53,908 nucleotides of DNA, from the NCBI GenBank assembly GCA_018268835.1, contig JAFDVU010000030.1:1-53908 (forward strand). The letters run 5' to 3'. The position numbers and the translations under genes are program-made. Source of the DNA: Acidobacteriota bacterium. Its GTDB lineage: Bacteria > Acidobacteriota > Terriglobia > Bryobacterales > Bryobacteraceae. Positions 36,666 through 46,600 of the stretch are shown here, piece after piece (within the stretch, counting starts at the first letter, position 1; each line of letters opens with the position of its first letter). Below the pieces are notes generated by a model, which made no database searches, was not told the origin of the DNA, and saw nothing but the letters and a program-made list of their open reading frames with translations.

Positions 36666-37081
36666 TCCGGTCGGATCTCACAGAGGCCGTTATCGGCGCC
36701 GCCTTCGAGGTCGCCAATATATTAGGCCCCGGCTTTCTGGAGAAGGTCTACGAACGTGCCCTGCTGCGAGAGCTGACCTTGCGCGGCGTGAGCGCCAAAG
36801 CGCAGGTGTCATTCCCGGTGCGCTACAAAGGGCAATACCTCGGTGAATATGTGGCCGATCTCGTAGTCGAGGAAAAGCTCATCGTGAAATTGAAATGCGT
36901 GGACCGCTTTGCCAACGAACATCTGGCCCAATGCATCAACTACCTGAAAGCTTCCGGCCTTCGCGTGGCTCTACTCTTTAGTTTCCAGAAGCCCAAGCTG
37001 GCATGGAAGCGCGTCCTCCTCGGCGCCGGTAACGCCACGCCTACTCGATCTCTATCGGCTCCACCCGCCGCATCAGCGTGA
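36650..37081 (+). CDS. GxxExxY-family protein
   Basis: 143 residues. The name-giving motif is present as GPGFLEKVYERAL near residue 27, followed by VSFPVRYKGQYLGEYVADLVVEEKLIVKLKCVD. Members keep a D...ExK pattern like PD-(D/E)xK nucleases; here Asp70 is kept, but the glutamate of the usual ELK is Lys80 (K80-L-K82), so catalytic ability is doubtful. The C-terminal 20 residues (TPTRSLSAPPAASA) run over the end of the convergent MFS gene by 41 bases and look unconserved. Function of the family is unknown. The start codon lies in a repeat shared with other parts of the window. Confidence 0.85.
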   Translation: MDTDSLRSDLTEAVIGAAFEVANILGPGFLEKVYERALLRELTLRGVSAKAQVSFPVRYKGQYLGEYVADLVVEEKLIVKLKCVDRFANEHLAQCINYLKASGLRVALLFSFQKPKLAWKRVLLGAGNATPTRSLSAPPAASA

Positions 37082-38315
37082 ACCCAACCAGCAGCGCCAC
37101 CGGCATTGAGAGTCCAATCCCCACGAACACCGGCACGTAGGAGTGGGTCACGTCCAGGACCCGCCCCACCGCCCACGTGCTGATCACGCTGCCCACGGTC
37201 GATCCCGTCCCGCCGATCCCGTACACGCTACCCACCGCGCGCGCCGGGAAATAATCCCCAGGCAGGGTGTGTACCGAAATCGACCACAGCATCCAGAAAA
37301 AGATCGCCACCGAAATCAGCGCCATCGTGGCGAACAGCGTCTTCGCCCACACCGCGAAAATGCCGGTGAGCGAGAGCACCATCGCCACCGTCATCATGGT
37401 CTTGCGCGTGCGGTTCGCGCTCCACCCCGCGCGCTGCAGGCGCAGCGTGATATACCCGCCGGCGAAGTTCGCCAGGTCCGCCGTCAGGAACGGAATCCAC
37501 GCCACCTTCGCCATATCCGCCAACTCCAGGTGCCGCGCCCGCGTCAGGTATTCCGGAATCCAGAACACGTAGAAATACCACAGCGGATCGGCGAAGAACC
37601 GGCAGAAGAATACCGCCCACGTCTGCCGGTAGCGTGCCAGCCGCTTCCAGGTCAGTCCTTCGGCCTTTGGCGTGTTCGCCAGTTCGTACTCGCTCCGCGC
37701 CATCTCCGGATGCATGCGGCGGAACAGCAAAAACGCGGCCACCCACAGCAGCCCCAGCGCTCCCGTCACCACGAACGCGAAACGCCAACTCGAGCGCAGC
37801 GTGATCCACGCCACCAGCGGCGGTGCGATCATCGCCCCCAGGCTCGACCCGCTGTTGCACACCCCGATCGCCAGCGTTCGCGCCTCCGCCGGCACCCAGA
37901 TCGATACCGCCTTGGCGAACGCCGGCCACGCGCCGCCCTCCCCCACCGCCAGCAACGCGCGGAAAAACCCCAGCGAGAGCGGCCCGCGCGCGAACGACGT
38001 GAGCATCCCCGCAACCGACCACCACGAAATCGCCAGCGTCAGCCCCCGCCCCACCCCAAGCCGGTCCAGCACCCACCCCGCCAGTGAATACGAAACCGCG
38101 TACGTGATCAGGAACGCGTTGACGATCGCCGCGTATGCGCTGTTGGATAGGTGGAATTCGTTGCGCAGCGTCGGCGCCAGCACGCTCACCACCTGCCGGT
38201 CGATGAAGTTGATCGTGGTCTCGCCCAGCAGCAGGCCCACCAGCAGGATCAAACCGGCTCGCGTGAAAACTCGCCGGAATTCGGCCGGCGCGGGGCCGGA
38301 CACCGGGTTCGACAT
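37041..38315 (-). CDS. MFS transporter, ACS family (ExuT-like)
   Basis: 424 residues, 12 predicted helices; ATG at 38315. Family features: ETTINFIDRQVVSVLAPTLRNEF in helix 1 and its loop, the MFS loop GWVLDRLGVGRGL, then GEGGAWPAFAKAVSIWVPAEAR and SGSSLGAMIAPPLVAW, which are typical of anion:cation symporters for hexuronates and related sugar acids. It would import glucuronate- or galacturonate-like compounds through the inner membrane. The large glycoside-hydrolase-like gene at 39466 may produce the substrate. A damaged PEP-CTERM gene lies 42 bases upstream on the same strand. Confidence 0.92.
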   Translation of the reverse strand: MSNPVSGPAPAEFRRVFTRAGLILLVGLLLGETTINFIDRQVVSVLAPTLRNEFHLSNSAYAAIVNAFLITYAVSYSLAGWVLDRLGVGRGLTLAISWWSVAGMLTSFARGPLSLGFFRALLAVGEGGAWPAFAKAVSIWVPAEARTLAIGVCNSGSSLGAMIAPPLVAWITLRSSWRFAFVVTGALGLLWVAAFLLFRRMHPEMARSEYELANTPKAEGLTWKRLARYRQTWAVFFCRFFADPLWYFYVFWIPEYLTRARHLELADMAKVAWIPFLTADLANFAGGYITLRLQRAGWSANRTRKTMMTVAMVLSLTGIFAVWAKTLFATMALISVAIFFWMLWSISVHTLPGDYFPARAVGSVYGIGGTGSTVGSVISTWAVGRVLDVTHSYVPVFVGIGLSMPVALLVGFTLMRRVEPIEIE

Positions 38316-38357
38316 GGACGAACCAGCATACCGCCCCGCGCCCCGCCCCTGCTACCG

Positions 38358-39244
38358 CTACCTCCGCCGCCTCTTCATCATCAGCCACAGCCACAGCGGC
38401 AGCGCAGAAAGTACCGCCGCCGAAGGCTCCGGCGTCGCCTCGAAGTTCACTCTGGCTTCATCCCCCGTCGTCAGCTTGTTGTCCAGTCCGTCCAGATTGC
38501 CCCGGTAAGGCGACGCCCCCGGCGAGCCCGTGCCCATCCGGTTGCCGTCGTAAAACCTCAACGGTTGGTTCGGATCGTCCGTCGACCACGCGGCCCGGTT
38601 ATTTTGCGCCTCCGTACTTATAAGCCGGGTAGCCGCCGTCGTACGGTTACTTTCTCGCCCTTCAGGACCCCAGCGCCCCGGGATCCCGGTTCCGGGGTCA
38701 AACGTCCCGGCGCCGCCCGCGGTCCGGTTGCCCGACGGACACCCTCGCCGTTCGCCACGCGCTCCACCGCCGCTTCCAACGGCAGCGCCCCTTTCGCCTC
38801 TTCCTCCAGGCCGCCCGGCGAAATGCGCGGCCCGTCCAGTAACGCGTAGTCCGCCACCATGCACGGCGCCGCGGTCAACCGGGCCCGATACATGCTCGCC
38901 GTAGCCGCCGTCCTCCCCGGATTCGTGTGCGGATACACATCGGAAACGTAGGTACCCGCGGCAGCGTACTGCGTCAGATGAGAGATCCTTTCGATCTCGG
39001 CTATCGTTGCCCCAAGCTCAAATAGCCCGATCCCCGCAATATCTGCCCCCGTGGTCTTGACCTCATGGGCTACCTCCATCCTTGAGGAGTAGGTCCTATT
39101 ACCTCCACTTTTCGTGGAGATACTCTGTCCGGGTATCTCCTGCGCTTCACGCGAATACGCGATGACATCGATCACGGTGTCGCCCTGTAAGCTCCCGCCC
39201 AGCGCAAGCACACTGATACCCAACATCATGTTGGTTCTGAACAT
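38358..39244 (-). pseudogene. PEP-CTERM protein gene interrupted by a frameshift
   Basis: The start (ATG 39244, MFRTNMMLGISVLALGGSL, a signal peptide) and the C-terminal sorting signal (TPEPSAAVLSALPLWLWL followed by KRRRR) lie in different frames. The first frame reads sensibly to about 38740 (ALPLEAAVERVANGEG). From about there the second frame reads sensibly (GTFDPGTGIPGRWGPEG, then NNRAAWSTDDPNQPLRFYDG) to the stop at 38358. A loss of one base, or a sequencing error, in the GC-rich 38700-38760 stretch would explain it. Restored, the protein would be about 295 residues: exported, held by an exosortase signal, probably a surface protein. No exosortase is in the window. The 221-base gap 39245-39465 holds the presumed promoter and is AT-rich. 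Confidence 0.75.
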
Positions 39245-39465
39245 GTCGGCCTCGGTTGATTCTGAACGGTCCGTAGCGAATCGGGCCGCCCCCCGCCGGT
39301 ACGCCTTGCCGCATCACCGGTCAGGAAACAATCTAGTTGTTAAAAACCCTACTGTTTCAGTAAATGAATGTAAGTGGTCGGACGGAACGTGAATAGTGAT
39401 GCCCGGCAGAAATCGCCCGCGCACGCCCCGGACCTGCCCGCCGCAAAGGCGTATCATCGGATCGG

Positions 39466-42093
39466 ATGCGCTCTCTTCTCTGCCTCCTCGTCCTTTTGAC
39501 CCCGGCCGCCCGTGCCGCCGTCCCCGTCGCCGCCGCTACCGATGCCACGCCCCGCGAACTCACCGGCACAGACCGCCTCCGCGCCGCCCTCGCTAACGTC
39601 AGCGCTCCCGGCGCGCGCGTCGTCGCCGGGACCCTCTCTTCCCCTACTCTCGCCGCCTTCGCCCCGCTCCCCGCCCTCGACTCCGCCGACCCAGAAGCCT
39701 TCCGCCTCCTGCGCCGCGGCAACACCTGGCTCGTCCTTGGCTCCGGCTCCTCTGGAGTCCTCTACGGATGCCTCGAACTCGCCCGCCGCGTCCAGGAAAC
39801 CGGCCGCCTCCCCGAACAAATCGACTTCGCCGACGCCCCTGCCTTCAAGCTCCGCGGCCCCGCCCTCGGCATGCAGAAAACCGCCATCACCTACGACGGC
39901 GCCATGTACGACTACCGCTATACGCCCCAGGAGTTCCCCTTCTTCTACGACAAGGCCCTGTGGACCCGCTACCTCGATTTCCTGCTCGCCAACCGCTTCA
40001 ACACCCTCTACCTCTGGAACGGCCACCCCTTCACGTCGCTCCTCAAACTGCCCCGTTACCCCGAAGCCCAGGAACTCCCCGACGCCCAACTCGAACAGAA
40101 CATGGAGATGTTCCGCTGGCTCACCGGCGAGGCCGACCGCCGCGGCATCTGGGTCATCCAGGCCTTCTACAACATCCATATCTCCCACGCCCTTGCCCGC
40201 GCCCACAACCTTCCCTTTCAGCTCTCCACCCCTACCGAATTCACCAGCCAATACACGCGCTACTGCATCTCCGAATTCATCCACACCTACCCCAACGTCG
40301 GCATCATGATGACCCTCGGCGAAGCCCTCCGCCCCGAGTACGGACCCCAATGGCTCACCGGCACCATCATCCCCGGCGTCCGCGACGGCATGCGCGAGCT
40401 CGGCCTCTCCCGCGAACCCCCCATCATCGTGCGCGCCCACGCCACCCGCATCGAGGACGCCATCCGCCAGGCCCTGCCTCTCTACCGCAACATTTTCACC
40501 ATGCATAAGTGGAACGGCGAATCCCTCACCTGGACCAACGTCCGCGGCGAGGTACTCCGCCTCCACCAGTCCCTCGTCAATCTCGGCTCCACCCACATCG
40601 CCAACGTTCACCTGCTCAGCAATCTCGAACCCTTCCGCTGGGGCGACCCCACCTTCGTCCGCGAAACCCTCCAGTCCATGCAGCGCATCGGCATCCGCGG
40701 CGTCCATGTCTATCCCCTGCGCTACTGGGACTGGCCCAACAGCCCGGACAACCCGCCGGAAATTCAGTTCGAGCGCGACTGGATCTGGTTCGAGACCTGG
40801 GGCCGCTATTCCTGGAATCCTGCGCGCGACCCCGCCGCCGAGCGCCGCTACTGGATCTCCCGCATCGCCGCCCACTACGGCAACGAACAGGCCGCCGCCA
40901 AAATCCTCGATGCCTATGAACTCTCCGGCGTCTGCGCCCCCCGCCTGCTCCCCCGAATCGGCATCACCGAGGGCAACCGCCAGTCCTTCACCCTCGGCAT
41001 GCTGATGACCCAGTTGATCGACCCCGAGCGCTACAACGCCCTCACCCTCCTCTGGGAAGGCGACGCTCCCCCCGGTGAGCGCCTCGACGATTACGTCCGC
41101 AAAGAGTGGCTTCACCAGCCGCACACCGGCGAAACCCCCGTCGGCGTCGCCGATGAGGTGCTCGCTTCCGCCGTCCGCGCCGTCGCCGCCGCCGAAGCAG
41201 CCGCTCCCCTCGTCACCCGCGATCGCGAAGAGTTCGCGCGCTTCCTCAACGATATGCGCGCCATCGAAGCCCAGTACCGCTACTACGACGCCAAAACCCG
41301 CGCCGCCGCCCTCGTCCTGCGCTACGGTTACTCCCACGATCTCGCCGATCTGCGCGCCGCCCTACCCCTCCTCCGCCAGAGCCTTGACCACTACCGCAGC
41401 CTCGTCGCCCTCACCGATAAGACCTACCGCGAAGGCCCCAGCGTTCACAGCATCTCGCGCCGCATCCCCTTCCTCGGCGGTCCCGGCCGCTACACCCACT
41501 GGCGCGATTGCCTCCCCGCCTACGAACGCGAACTCGCCAGCTTCGAACGCAACCTCAAGCAGCTCGAAACCACCGGCACCCGCACCACCACGCTCGATCG
41601 CCCCGCGTGGCCCTCCCTCCCCATCACCCTCACCGCCGGACCCGGCCAGGCCTTCTCCGTCCGCCCCGGCGAGAAGCTCTACTCCGACGCCGATCTCACC
41701 ATCGAGCACGCCGCCCCCGAACTCGCCGGCATGACCGGCATCCGCATCCCCCGCCAGGCTGCCGCCAGAGGCGTCCACCTCGAAATTGAACTGCCCGCCC
41801 CCGGACAGATCCTCATCGGCTTCTTCCGCAGCGAAAAGAAAAACGCCGCCGCCGCCCCGCCCAAGGACGAATGGGATCCCCTCCTCCGCAACGGCCTCAC
41901 CGCCGCCGGACACCCCGCCTTCACCGTCTGGGCCCACCAACTCCCCCGCGGCAAGAGCGACCTCGACTTCGGCCCCGGCGCCTTCGTCGTCCTCGGCGCC
42001 ATCCCCCAATCCGTCCAGCCCGAGGCCCGTATGGTCTTCTACTCCGCGTCCGACGCCAGCCGCCGCCCCGACCTCGACTGGTTATTCGAATGA
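39466..42093 (+). CDS. Large exported glycoside-hydrolase-like protein
   Basis: 875 residues; ATG at 39466; signal peptide RSLLCLLVLLTPAARAA. Residues about 20-120 resemble the N-terminal domain shared by GH67, GH20 and GH84 enzymes (LRRGNTWLVLGSGSSGVLYGCLELARRV). FKLRGPALGMQ leads into what looks like a TIM barrel (NRFNTLYLWNGHPF, RGIWVIQAFYNIHIS, YPNVGIMMTLGEALRPEYGP, GVHVYPLRYWDWP). A helical region and a beta-rich C-terminal domain follow. I cannot name the family or the catalytic acids with certainty. Glucuronoxylan-related activity would fit the ExuT-like carrier nearby, by context only. Confidence 0.75.
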   Translation: MRSLLCLLVLLTPAARAAVPVAAATDATPRELTGTDRLRAALANVSAPGARVVAGTLSSPTLAAFAPLPALDSADPEAFRLLRRGNTWLVLGSGSSGVLYGCLELARRVQETGRLPEQIDFADAPAFKLRGPALGMQKTAITYDGAMYDYRYTPQEFPFFYDKALWTRYLDFLLANRFNTLYLWNGHPFTSLLKLPRYPEAQELPDAQLEQNMEMFRWLTGEADRRGIWVIQAFYNIHISHALARAHNLPFQLSTPTEFTSQYTRYCISEFIHTYPNVGIMMTLGEALRPEYGPQWLTGTIIPGVRDGMRELGLSREPPIIVRAHATRIEDAIRQALPLYRNIFTMHKWNGESLTWTNVRGEVLRLHQSLVNLGSTHIANVHLLSNLEPFRWGDPTFVRETLQSMQRIGIRGVHVYPLRYWDWPNSPDNPPEIQFERDWIWFETWGRYSWNPARDPAAERRYWISRIAAHYGNEQAAAKILDAYELSGVCAPRLLPRIGITEGNRQSFTLGMLMTQLIDPERYNALTLLWEGDAPPGERLDDYVRKEWLHQPHTGETPVGVADEVLASAVRAVAAAEAAAPLVTRDREEFARFLNDMRAIEAQYRYYDAKTRAAALVLRYGYSHDLADLRAALPLLRQSLDHYRSLVALTDKTYREGPSVHSISRRIPFLGGPGRYTHWRDCLPAYERELASFERNLKQLETTGTRTTTLDRPAWPSLPITLTAGPGQAFSVRPGEKLYSDADLTIEHAAPELAGMTGIRIPRQAAARGVHLEIELPAPGQILIGFFRSEKKNAAAAPPKDEWDPLLRNGLTAAGHPAFTVWAHQLPRGKSDLDFGPGAFVVLGAIPQSVQPEARMVFYSASDASRRPDLDWLFE

Positions 42094-42116
42094 CATCTTC
42101 GTGGCATGATAGGTTT

Positions 42117-42350
42117 ATGCCGAAGTCACATGCGGCAAACCGGTTCTCGCTGGCCATCGAATACTATCGGGAACCCGACGGCCGCTGGCTCGCCGATATT
42201 CCCGCCCTTCCCGGCGTCACCGCTTACGGGCGTACCAAGAAACTGGCGACCGCAGCCGTGCAGGCCCTCGCGCTGCGGCTGATCGCCGACCGGTTGGAGC
42301 ATGGGGAAGCCCTTCCCGGACCCATGGACGTCTCCTTCATTGCGGCCTGA
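42117..42350 (+). CDS. hicB: HicB-like antitoxin
   Basis: 77 residues; ATG at 42117 with AGG a few bases upstream. The sequence FSLAIEYYREPDGRWLADIPALPGVTAYGRT is the HicB partial RNase-H-like fold (x-E-x-D-GxW-x-A-x-I-P-x-L-P-G-V-x-x-Y-G), followed by an alpha helix (AAVQALALRLIADRLEHGE). No DNA-binding domain is attached. HicB normally neutralises HicA, an mRNA-cutting toxin. The following frame overlaps its stop by 11 bases and looks like a damaged HicA, so this antitoxin may be an orphan. Confidence 0.85.
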   Translation: MPKSHAANRFSLAIEYYREPDGRWLADIPALPGVTAYGRTKKLATAAVQALALRLIADRLEHGEALPGPMDVSFIAA

Positions 42351-42543
42351 ATCGACGTCTCCAGACTGGCCTTCCACGAAGGCAAAACAGGTGCTCGCGG
42401 CCCTGCTGCGCATCGGCTGGCGGATCAAGCGGCAGAACCGGCTGGTAGCGTCGGCCTCCGGCCGACCTTTGGATCGAACCGGAATCTGCGCCGGCATGCT
42501 CCAGACGCTCGGGTTTTCGACCCTGCGTCGCGAAGACCTGTAG
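42340..42543 (+). pseudogene. HicA-like toxin remnant with damaged core
   Basis: 67 codons, start uncertain (TTG at 42340 overlaps the hicB stop). The beginning, WPSTKAKQVLAALLRIGWRIKRQ, matches the N-terminal helix and strand of HicA-like toxins, and the end (LRREDL) resembles their C-terminus. The middle, where the catalytic G-S-H-R and the WPDFVFAFHD-type strands should be, is replaced by a short stretch (NRLVASASGRPLDRT). That stretch is encoded by the palindromic repeat at 42446-42466. The toxin histidine is absent, so it should be inactive. This is family knowledge plus inspection, not an alignment. Confidence 0.65.
42446..42466. repeat. Dispersed palindrome copy 1
   Basis: TAGC followed by the 17-base palindrome GTCGGCCTCCGGCCGAC (42450-42466; arms GTCGGCC and GGCCGAC around TCC). 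It lies within the damaged hicA. Other copies are at 47043, 53284 and 53879. Confidence 0.9.
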
Positions 42544-42583
42544 CGGGCCGCGCCGCCCCGTCTCTCCCGGCACACCCATCCCC

Positions 42584-43471
42584 TCACCCCCGCAACGCCG
42601 CCGTCAGCCGCGCCGCCAGCTCCCGCGTCGCTCCCGGCAGCATCGCCGCGTCCAGCGTCACCAGCCCCAGCCGTCGCTCCAGCGGATGCCCCGCCACCCG
42701 CAGCACGTGCAGGTGCGCGGCTTGCGCACGCTCCTTCACCGCGCACACCGGCAGGATCGACGCCCCCATCCCCGCGCGCACCAGCGCCTTCGCCGCTTCC
42801 ACGTTCTCCACCTCCATCGTCACCTGCGGCGCCACCCCCACCCGCGCGAAGTACTCGTCCAGCAACATCTGCATCGCGCTCCCCTTCTCAAACAGTATGA
42901 ACTTCATCTTCGCCAGGTCCGCCGCCGCCAGGCTCCGCCGCCGTGCCATCGCATCTTTGCGGCTCACAATCACCACCAGTTCCTCGCTGCCCAGCGGCGT
43001 GATCGCCAGCCCCGGAGCCGCGTGCGGCTCCATCACCACCGCCAGGTCCAGCCGGTGCGACGCCACCCCCGTCAGCATCGCCTCCGTCGTCGCCGCCACC
43101 ACCACCAGCTCGATCTCCGGAAAACGCCGCTTGTACGCTGCCAGCACCGCCGGCAACCGGTAGACCACCGTCGTCGGACCCGCCCCCAGCCGCACCGTCC
43201 CCCGCTTCAGCGCACTCATCTCCCGCACCGCCATCTCCGCGTTCCGCACGTCGCGCAGAATCCGCTCCGCGTACTGCAACAGCACCCGCCCCGCTTCGCT
43301 CGCCACCACCCGCCGCCCCACCCGCAGGAACAGCGGACACCCCAGCTCGTCCTCGAGCTGCCGGATGTGCTGGCTCACCGTCGATTGCGAGATCCCCAGT
43401 TCCTCGCCCGCCCGCGTGAACCCGCCGCGGCGCGCCGCCGCCTCCAAGACTTCCAGTTGCCGGATATCCAT
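42584..43471 (-). CDS. LysR-family transcriptional regulator
   Basis: 295 residues from ATG at 43471. N-terminal winged helix-turn-helix (MDIRQLEVLEAAARRGGFTRAGEELGISQSTVSQHIRQLEDEL), then the co-inducer-binding domain (VRLGAGPTTVVYRLPAVLAAYKRRFPEIEL, ... LAVVMEPHAAPGL). It acts in the cytoplasm as an effector-dependent activator or repressor. It is divergent from the third Oar-like receptor across 142 bases, so that receptor and its own gene are the natural targets. The effector is unknown. Its 3' end lies 40 bases from the end of the hicA remnant. Confidence 0.95.
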   Translation of the reverse strand: MDIRQLEVLEAAARRGGFTRAGEELGISQSTVSQHIRQLEDELGCPLFLRVGRRVVASEAGRVLLQYAERILRDVRNAEMAVREMSALKRGTVRLGAGPTTVVYRLPAVLAAYKRRFPEIELVVVAATTEAMLTGVASHRLDLAVVMEPHAAPGLAITPLGSEELVVIVSRKDAMARRRSLAAADLAKMKFILFEKGSAMQMLLDEYFARVGVAPQVTMEVENVEAAKALVRAGMGASILPVCAVKERAQAAHLHVLRVAGHPLERRLGLVTLDAAMLPGATRELAARLTAALRG

Positions 43472-43613
43472 TAGTGAAACCGATCCATACCACAGGAATA
43501 ATCTATTTTGCGAATTCTTGGCGAGCGGGTAAAGTGCTATTCAGATGCAATTGGGGCAAATCCTCCACGAGGCTACGTGCGCCCGTGGGATCGAACCATC
43601 AGGAGGTTCGCAT
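43472..43613. promoter_or_regulatory. Divergent promoter region between LysR regulator and Oar-like receptor
   Basis: 142 bases, AT-richer than the flanks. A possible + strand promoter is TTGCGA (43508-43513) with TAAAGT (43530-43535), spacer 16. GAAT ... ATTC dyads near 43495-43516 could be a LysR site. AGGAGGT at 43601-43607 is the receptor ribosome binding site. Confidence 0.4.
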
Positions 43614-46600
43614 ATGAAACGTCTCGTCTTCGTTTTGGCCGCGCTCAGCGGTCTCCTCTCCGCACAGGAGTTCCGCGGCACCCTTACCGGCAGAGTCACC
43701 GACCCCGCCGGCCTCGGCGTCCCCGCCGTAAAACTCCAAATCCTCAAAACCGACACCAATACGCGCTCCGAAACCGTCACCGGCGCCGAGGGCAACTACA
43801 CCGCGCCCTTCCTCGCCCCCGGACCCTACTCGGTTTCCGTCGAAGCCCCCGGCTTCAAGCGCTACTCGCGCGACGGCATCACCATCGGCACCAACGAGCG
43901 CGTCACCCTCGATATCCAGCTCCAGGTCGGCAGCGCCACCGAGGTCATCACCGTCACCGCCGACGCCCCCCTGCTCAATACCGCCACCGCCAGCGCCGGA
44001 CAGGTCATCTCCACCCGCGAAGTCGAGAACCTCCCCATGAACGGCAACACCCCCATGGCGCTCGCCCGCAACGCCCTCGGCGTCATCCCCAAACAGAAAC
44101 ACCTGCTCAACCAGGTCAAGCCCTACGACACCGCCAGCGCCGTCGATATCTCCCTCGGCGGCGCCAACGCCGGCTCCAACGAATACCTGCTCGACGGCGT
44201 CCCCAACATGTCCAGCGCCGCCCGCGCCGGCGGCTTCAGCCCCTCCATGGATGCCGTCGCCGAGGTCAAGGTCGATCTCTACCAGGTCGATGCCGCCTAC
44301 GGCGATACCCTCGGCGGCACCGTCAACCTCACCACCAAGAGCGGCACCAACCAGTTCCACGGCTCACTCTACGAGTTCAACCAGACCTCCGCCCTCGCCG
44401 CCAACCAGTTCTTCCTCAATGCCGCCGGACGCCAGCAGGCCGTCACCCGCTCCAATCAGTACGGCGGAACCTTCGGCGGTCCCGTCTTCGTCCCCAAAGT
44501 CTTCAACGGCCGCGACAAGGCCTTCTTCTTCCTCGCCTACGAAGGCTACAAGGACTCCAGCCCCGGAGTCACCACCACCGCCGTCCCCACCGCCGCCGAA
44601 CGCACCGGCGATTTCTCAGCCCTGCTCGCCTCCGGCGCCAACTTCCAACTCTACGACCCCACCACCGCCGCCCTTGCCTCCGGCAAGATCACCCGCTCGC
44701 CCTTCCCCGGCAACATCATCCCCTCTAACCGCCTCAACTCCATCGCCAAAAACTACCTGCAGTACTTCCCCCAGCCCAACGCCGCCGGCAAGCCCGACGG
44801 CGAGAATAACTTCGTCGCGCCCAGCCCCTCCATCAATAACTTCGCCTCCTGGGTCGGCCGCGCCGATATCAACTTCGGCAACCTCAACAAGCTCTTCTTC
44901 AACCTCCACGAGAGCTCCTACACCGCCTCCACCGCCGATATCTTCCAGAACCTCGCCACCGGCCAGTTCAGCGGCATGGATCTCTGGGGCGGCGTGCTCG
45001 ACGACGTCCACACCTTCTCCCCCACGCTCGTCCTCGATACCCGCTTCGGCTTCACCCGCAGCTACTCCTCCAGCTTCATCAAGAGCGCCGGCTTCGATCC
45101 CACCTCCCTCGGCTTCCCCGGTTACATGAACTCTTATTCCCAGCGCCTCGCCATGCCCCGCATCGCCTTCTCCGACGGCATGGCCGGTCTCAGCACCTCG
45201 CCCGGCAGCATCTCGCCCTTCGTCTCCTACCAGTGGTTCACCAACCTCACCAAAGTGCTGGGCCGCCACACCGTCAAAATCGGCGCCGACCTGCGCCGCT
45301 ACGACGCCAACAGCCTCAACCCCGGATACTCCGCCGGTACCTTCACCTTCGGCAATAACTGGGTCACCGCCGGCACCGGCGCCGCCGGCCAGCCCTTCGG
45401 CTACGGCATCGCCTCTTTCCTCATGGGCCTTCCCACCGGCGGCCAGTACGATGTCAACACCGCCTTCGCCTACCGCAGCTACCTGATCGGAACCTTCCTC
45501 CAGGACGACTTCCGCGTCACCCCCAACCTCACCATCAACCTCGGCATCCGCGTGGAGCACGAAACCCCTCTCACCGAGCGCTATAACCGCATCGTCTCCG
45601 GATTCAATCCCACCGCCGCCAACTCCGTGGCCGCCGCCGCCGCCGCGGCCTATGCCAACAAACCCATCCCGCAATTGCCCGTGAGCGCCTTCTCCGCCAC
45701 CGGCGGCCTGCTCTACGCCTCGCCCTCCAACCGCTCCGGCTACGGACTGCCCACCGCCTTCCCCAGCCCCCGCGTCGGCATCACCTGGGCGCCCTCCGCG
45801 CTCCACAACCGCACCGTCTTCCGCGCCGGCTTCGGCGTCTTCAACAACTCCATCGGCGCCTATCTCACCGGACCCACCACCGGCTTCAGCCAGACCACCA
45901 CCATGGTCGCCTCCAACGATAGCTACCTGACTCCCTACGGCACCCTCTCCAATCCCTTCCCCGCCGGCATCCAGAATCCCGCCGGCTCCGCCAACGGCAT
46001 CAACTCCAACTTGGGCAATTCCATCAGTTACTACACCTCCAACATCACCAATCCCTACAGCATCCGCTGGAACTTCGATGTCCAGAAGCAGATCGGCAAG
46101 GACATGATGCTCCAGGTCGGCTACATCGGCAACAAGCAGGTGCACGGCACCATGAGCAACGCCATTTCCTCCACCCCGCTGCTGCCCTTCCTCAGCCGCT
46201 CCCCCGTGCGCGATCAGGCCAACATCAACGCCCTCGCCACCGTCGTCTCCAACCCCTTCGCCGGACTCCTCCCCGGCACCAGCCTCAACGGCTCCACCGT
46301 TTCCGTCGCCACCCTGCTACAGGCCTTCCCGCAGTTCAGCGGCGTCACCCAGAGCAACTCCAACCCCGGTTGGGGCACCTTCAACGAACTCTCTGTGATG
46401 TTCCAGAAGCGCTTCTCCGGCGGCCTGCAGGCCACCGTCAACTATCAGCATTCGCGCCAGCTCAGCTCGTTCCAGAACAACGCTGGCGATTACCGCCTCG
46501 ACTACGGCCCCACCTCCGGCGACTTCCCCGACCACTTCGTCATCACCGGCAGCTACGAACTCCCCTTCGGCAAGGGAAAGAAGTTCCTCAATAGCTCAGG

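Noticed and set aside
39454..41337. 627-codon minus-strand frame
   Set aside because: Shadow of the glycoside-hydrolase-like gene; the same applies to 34504-36270, 31551-33053 and 44616-46145.
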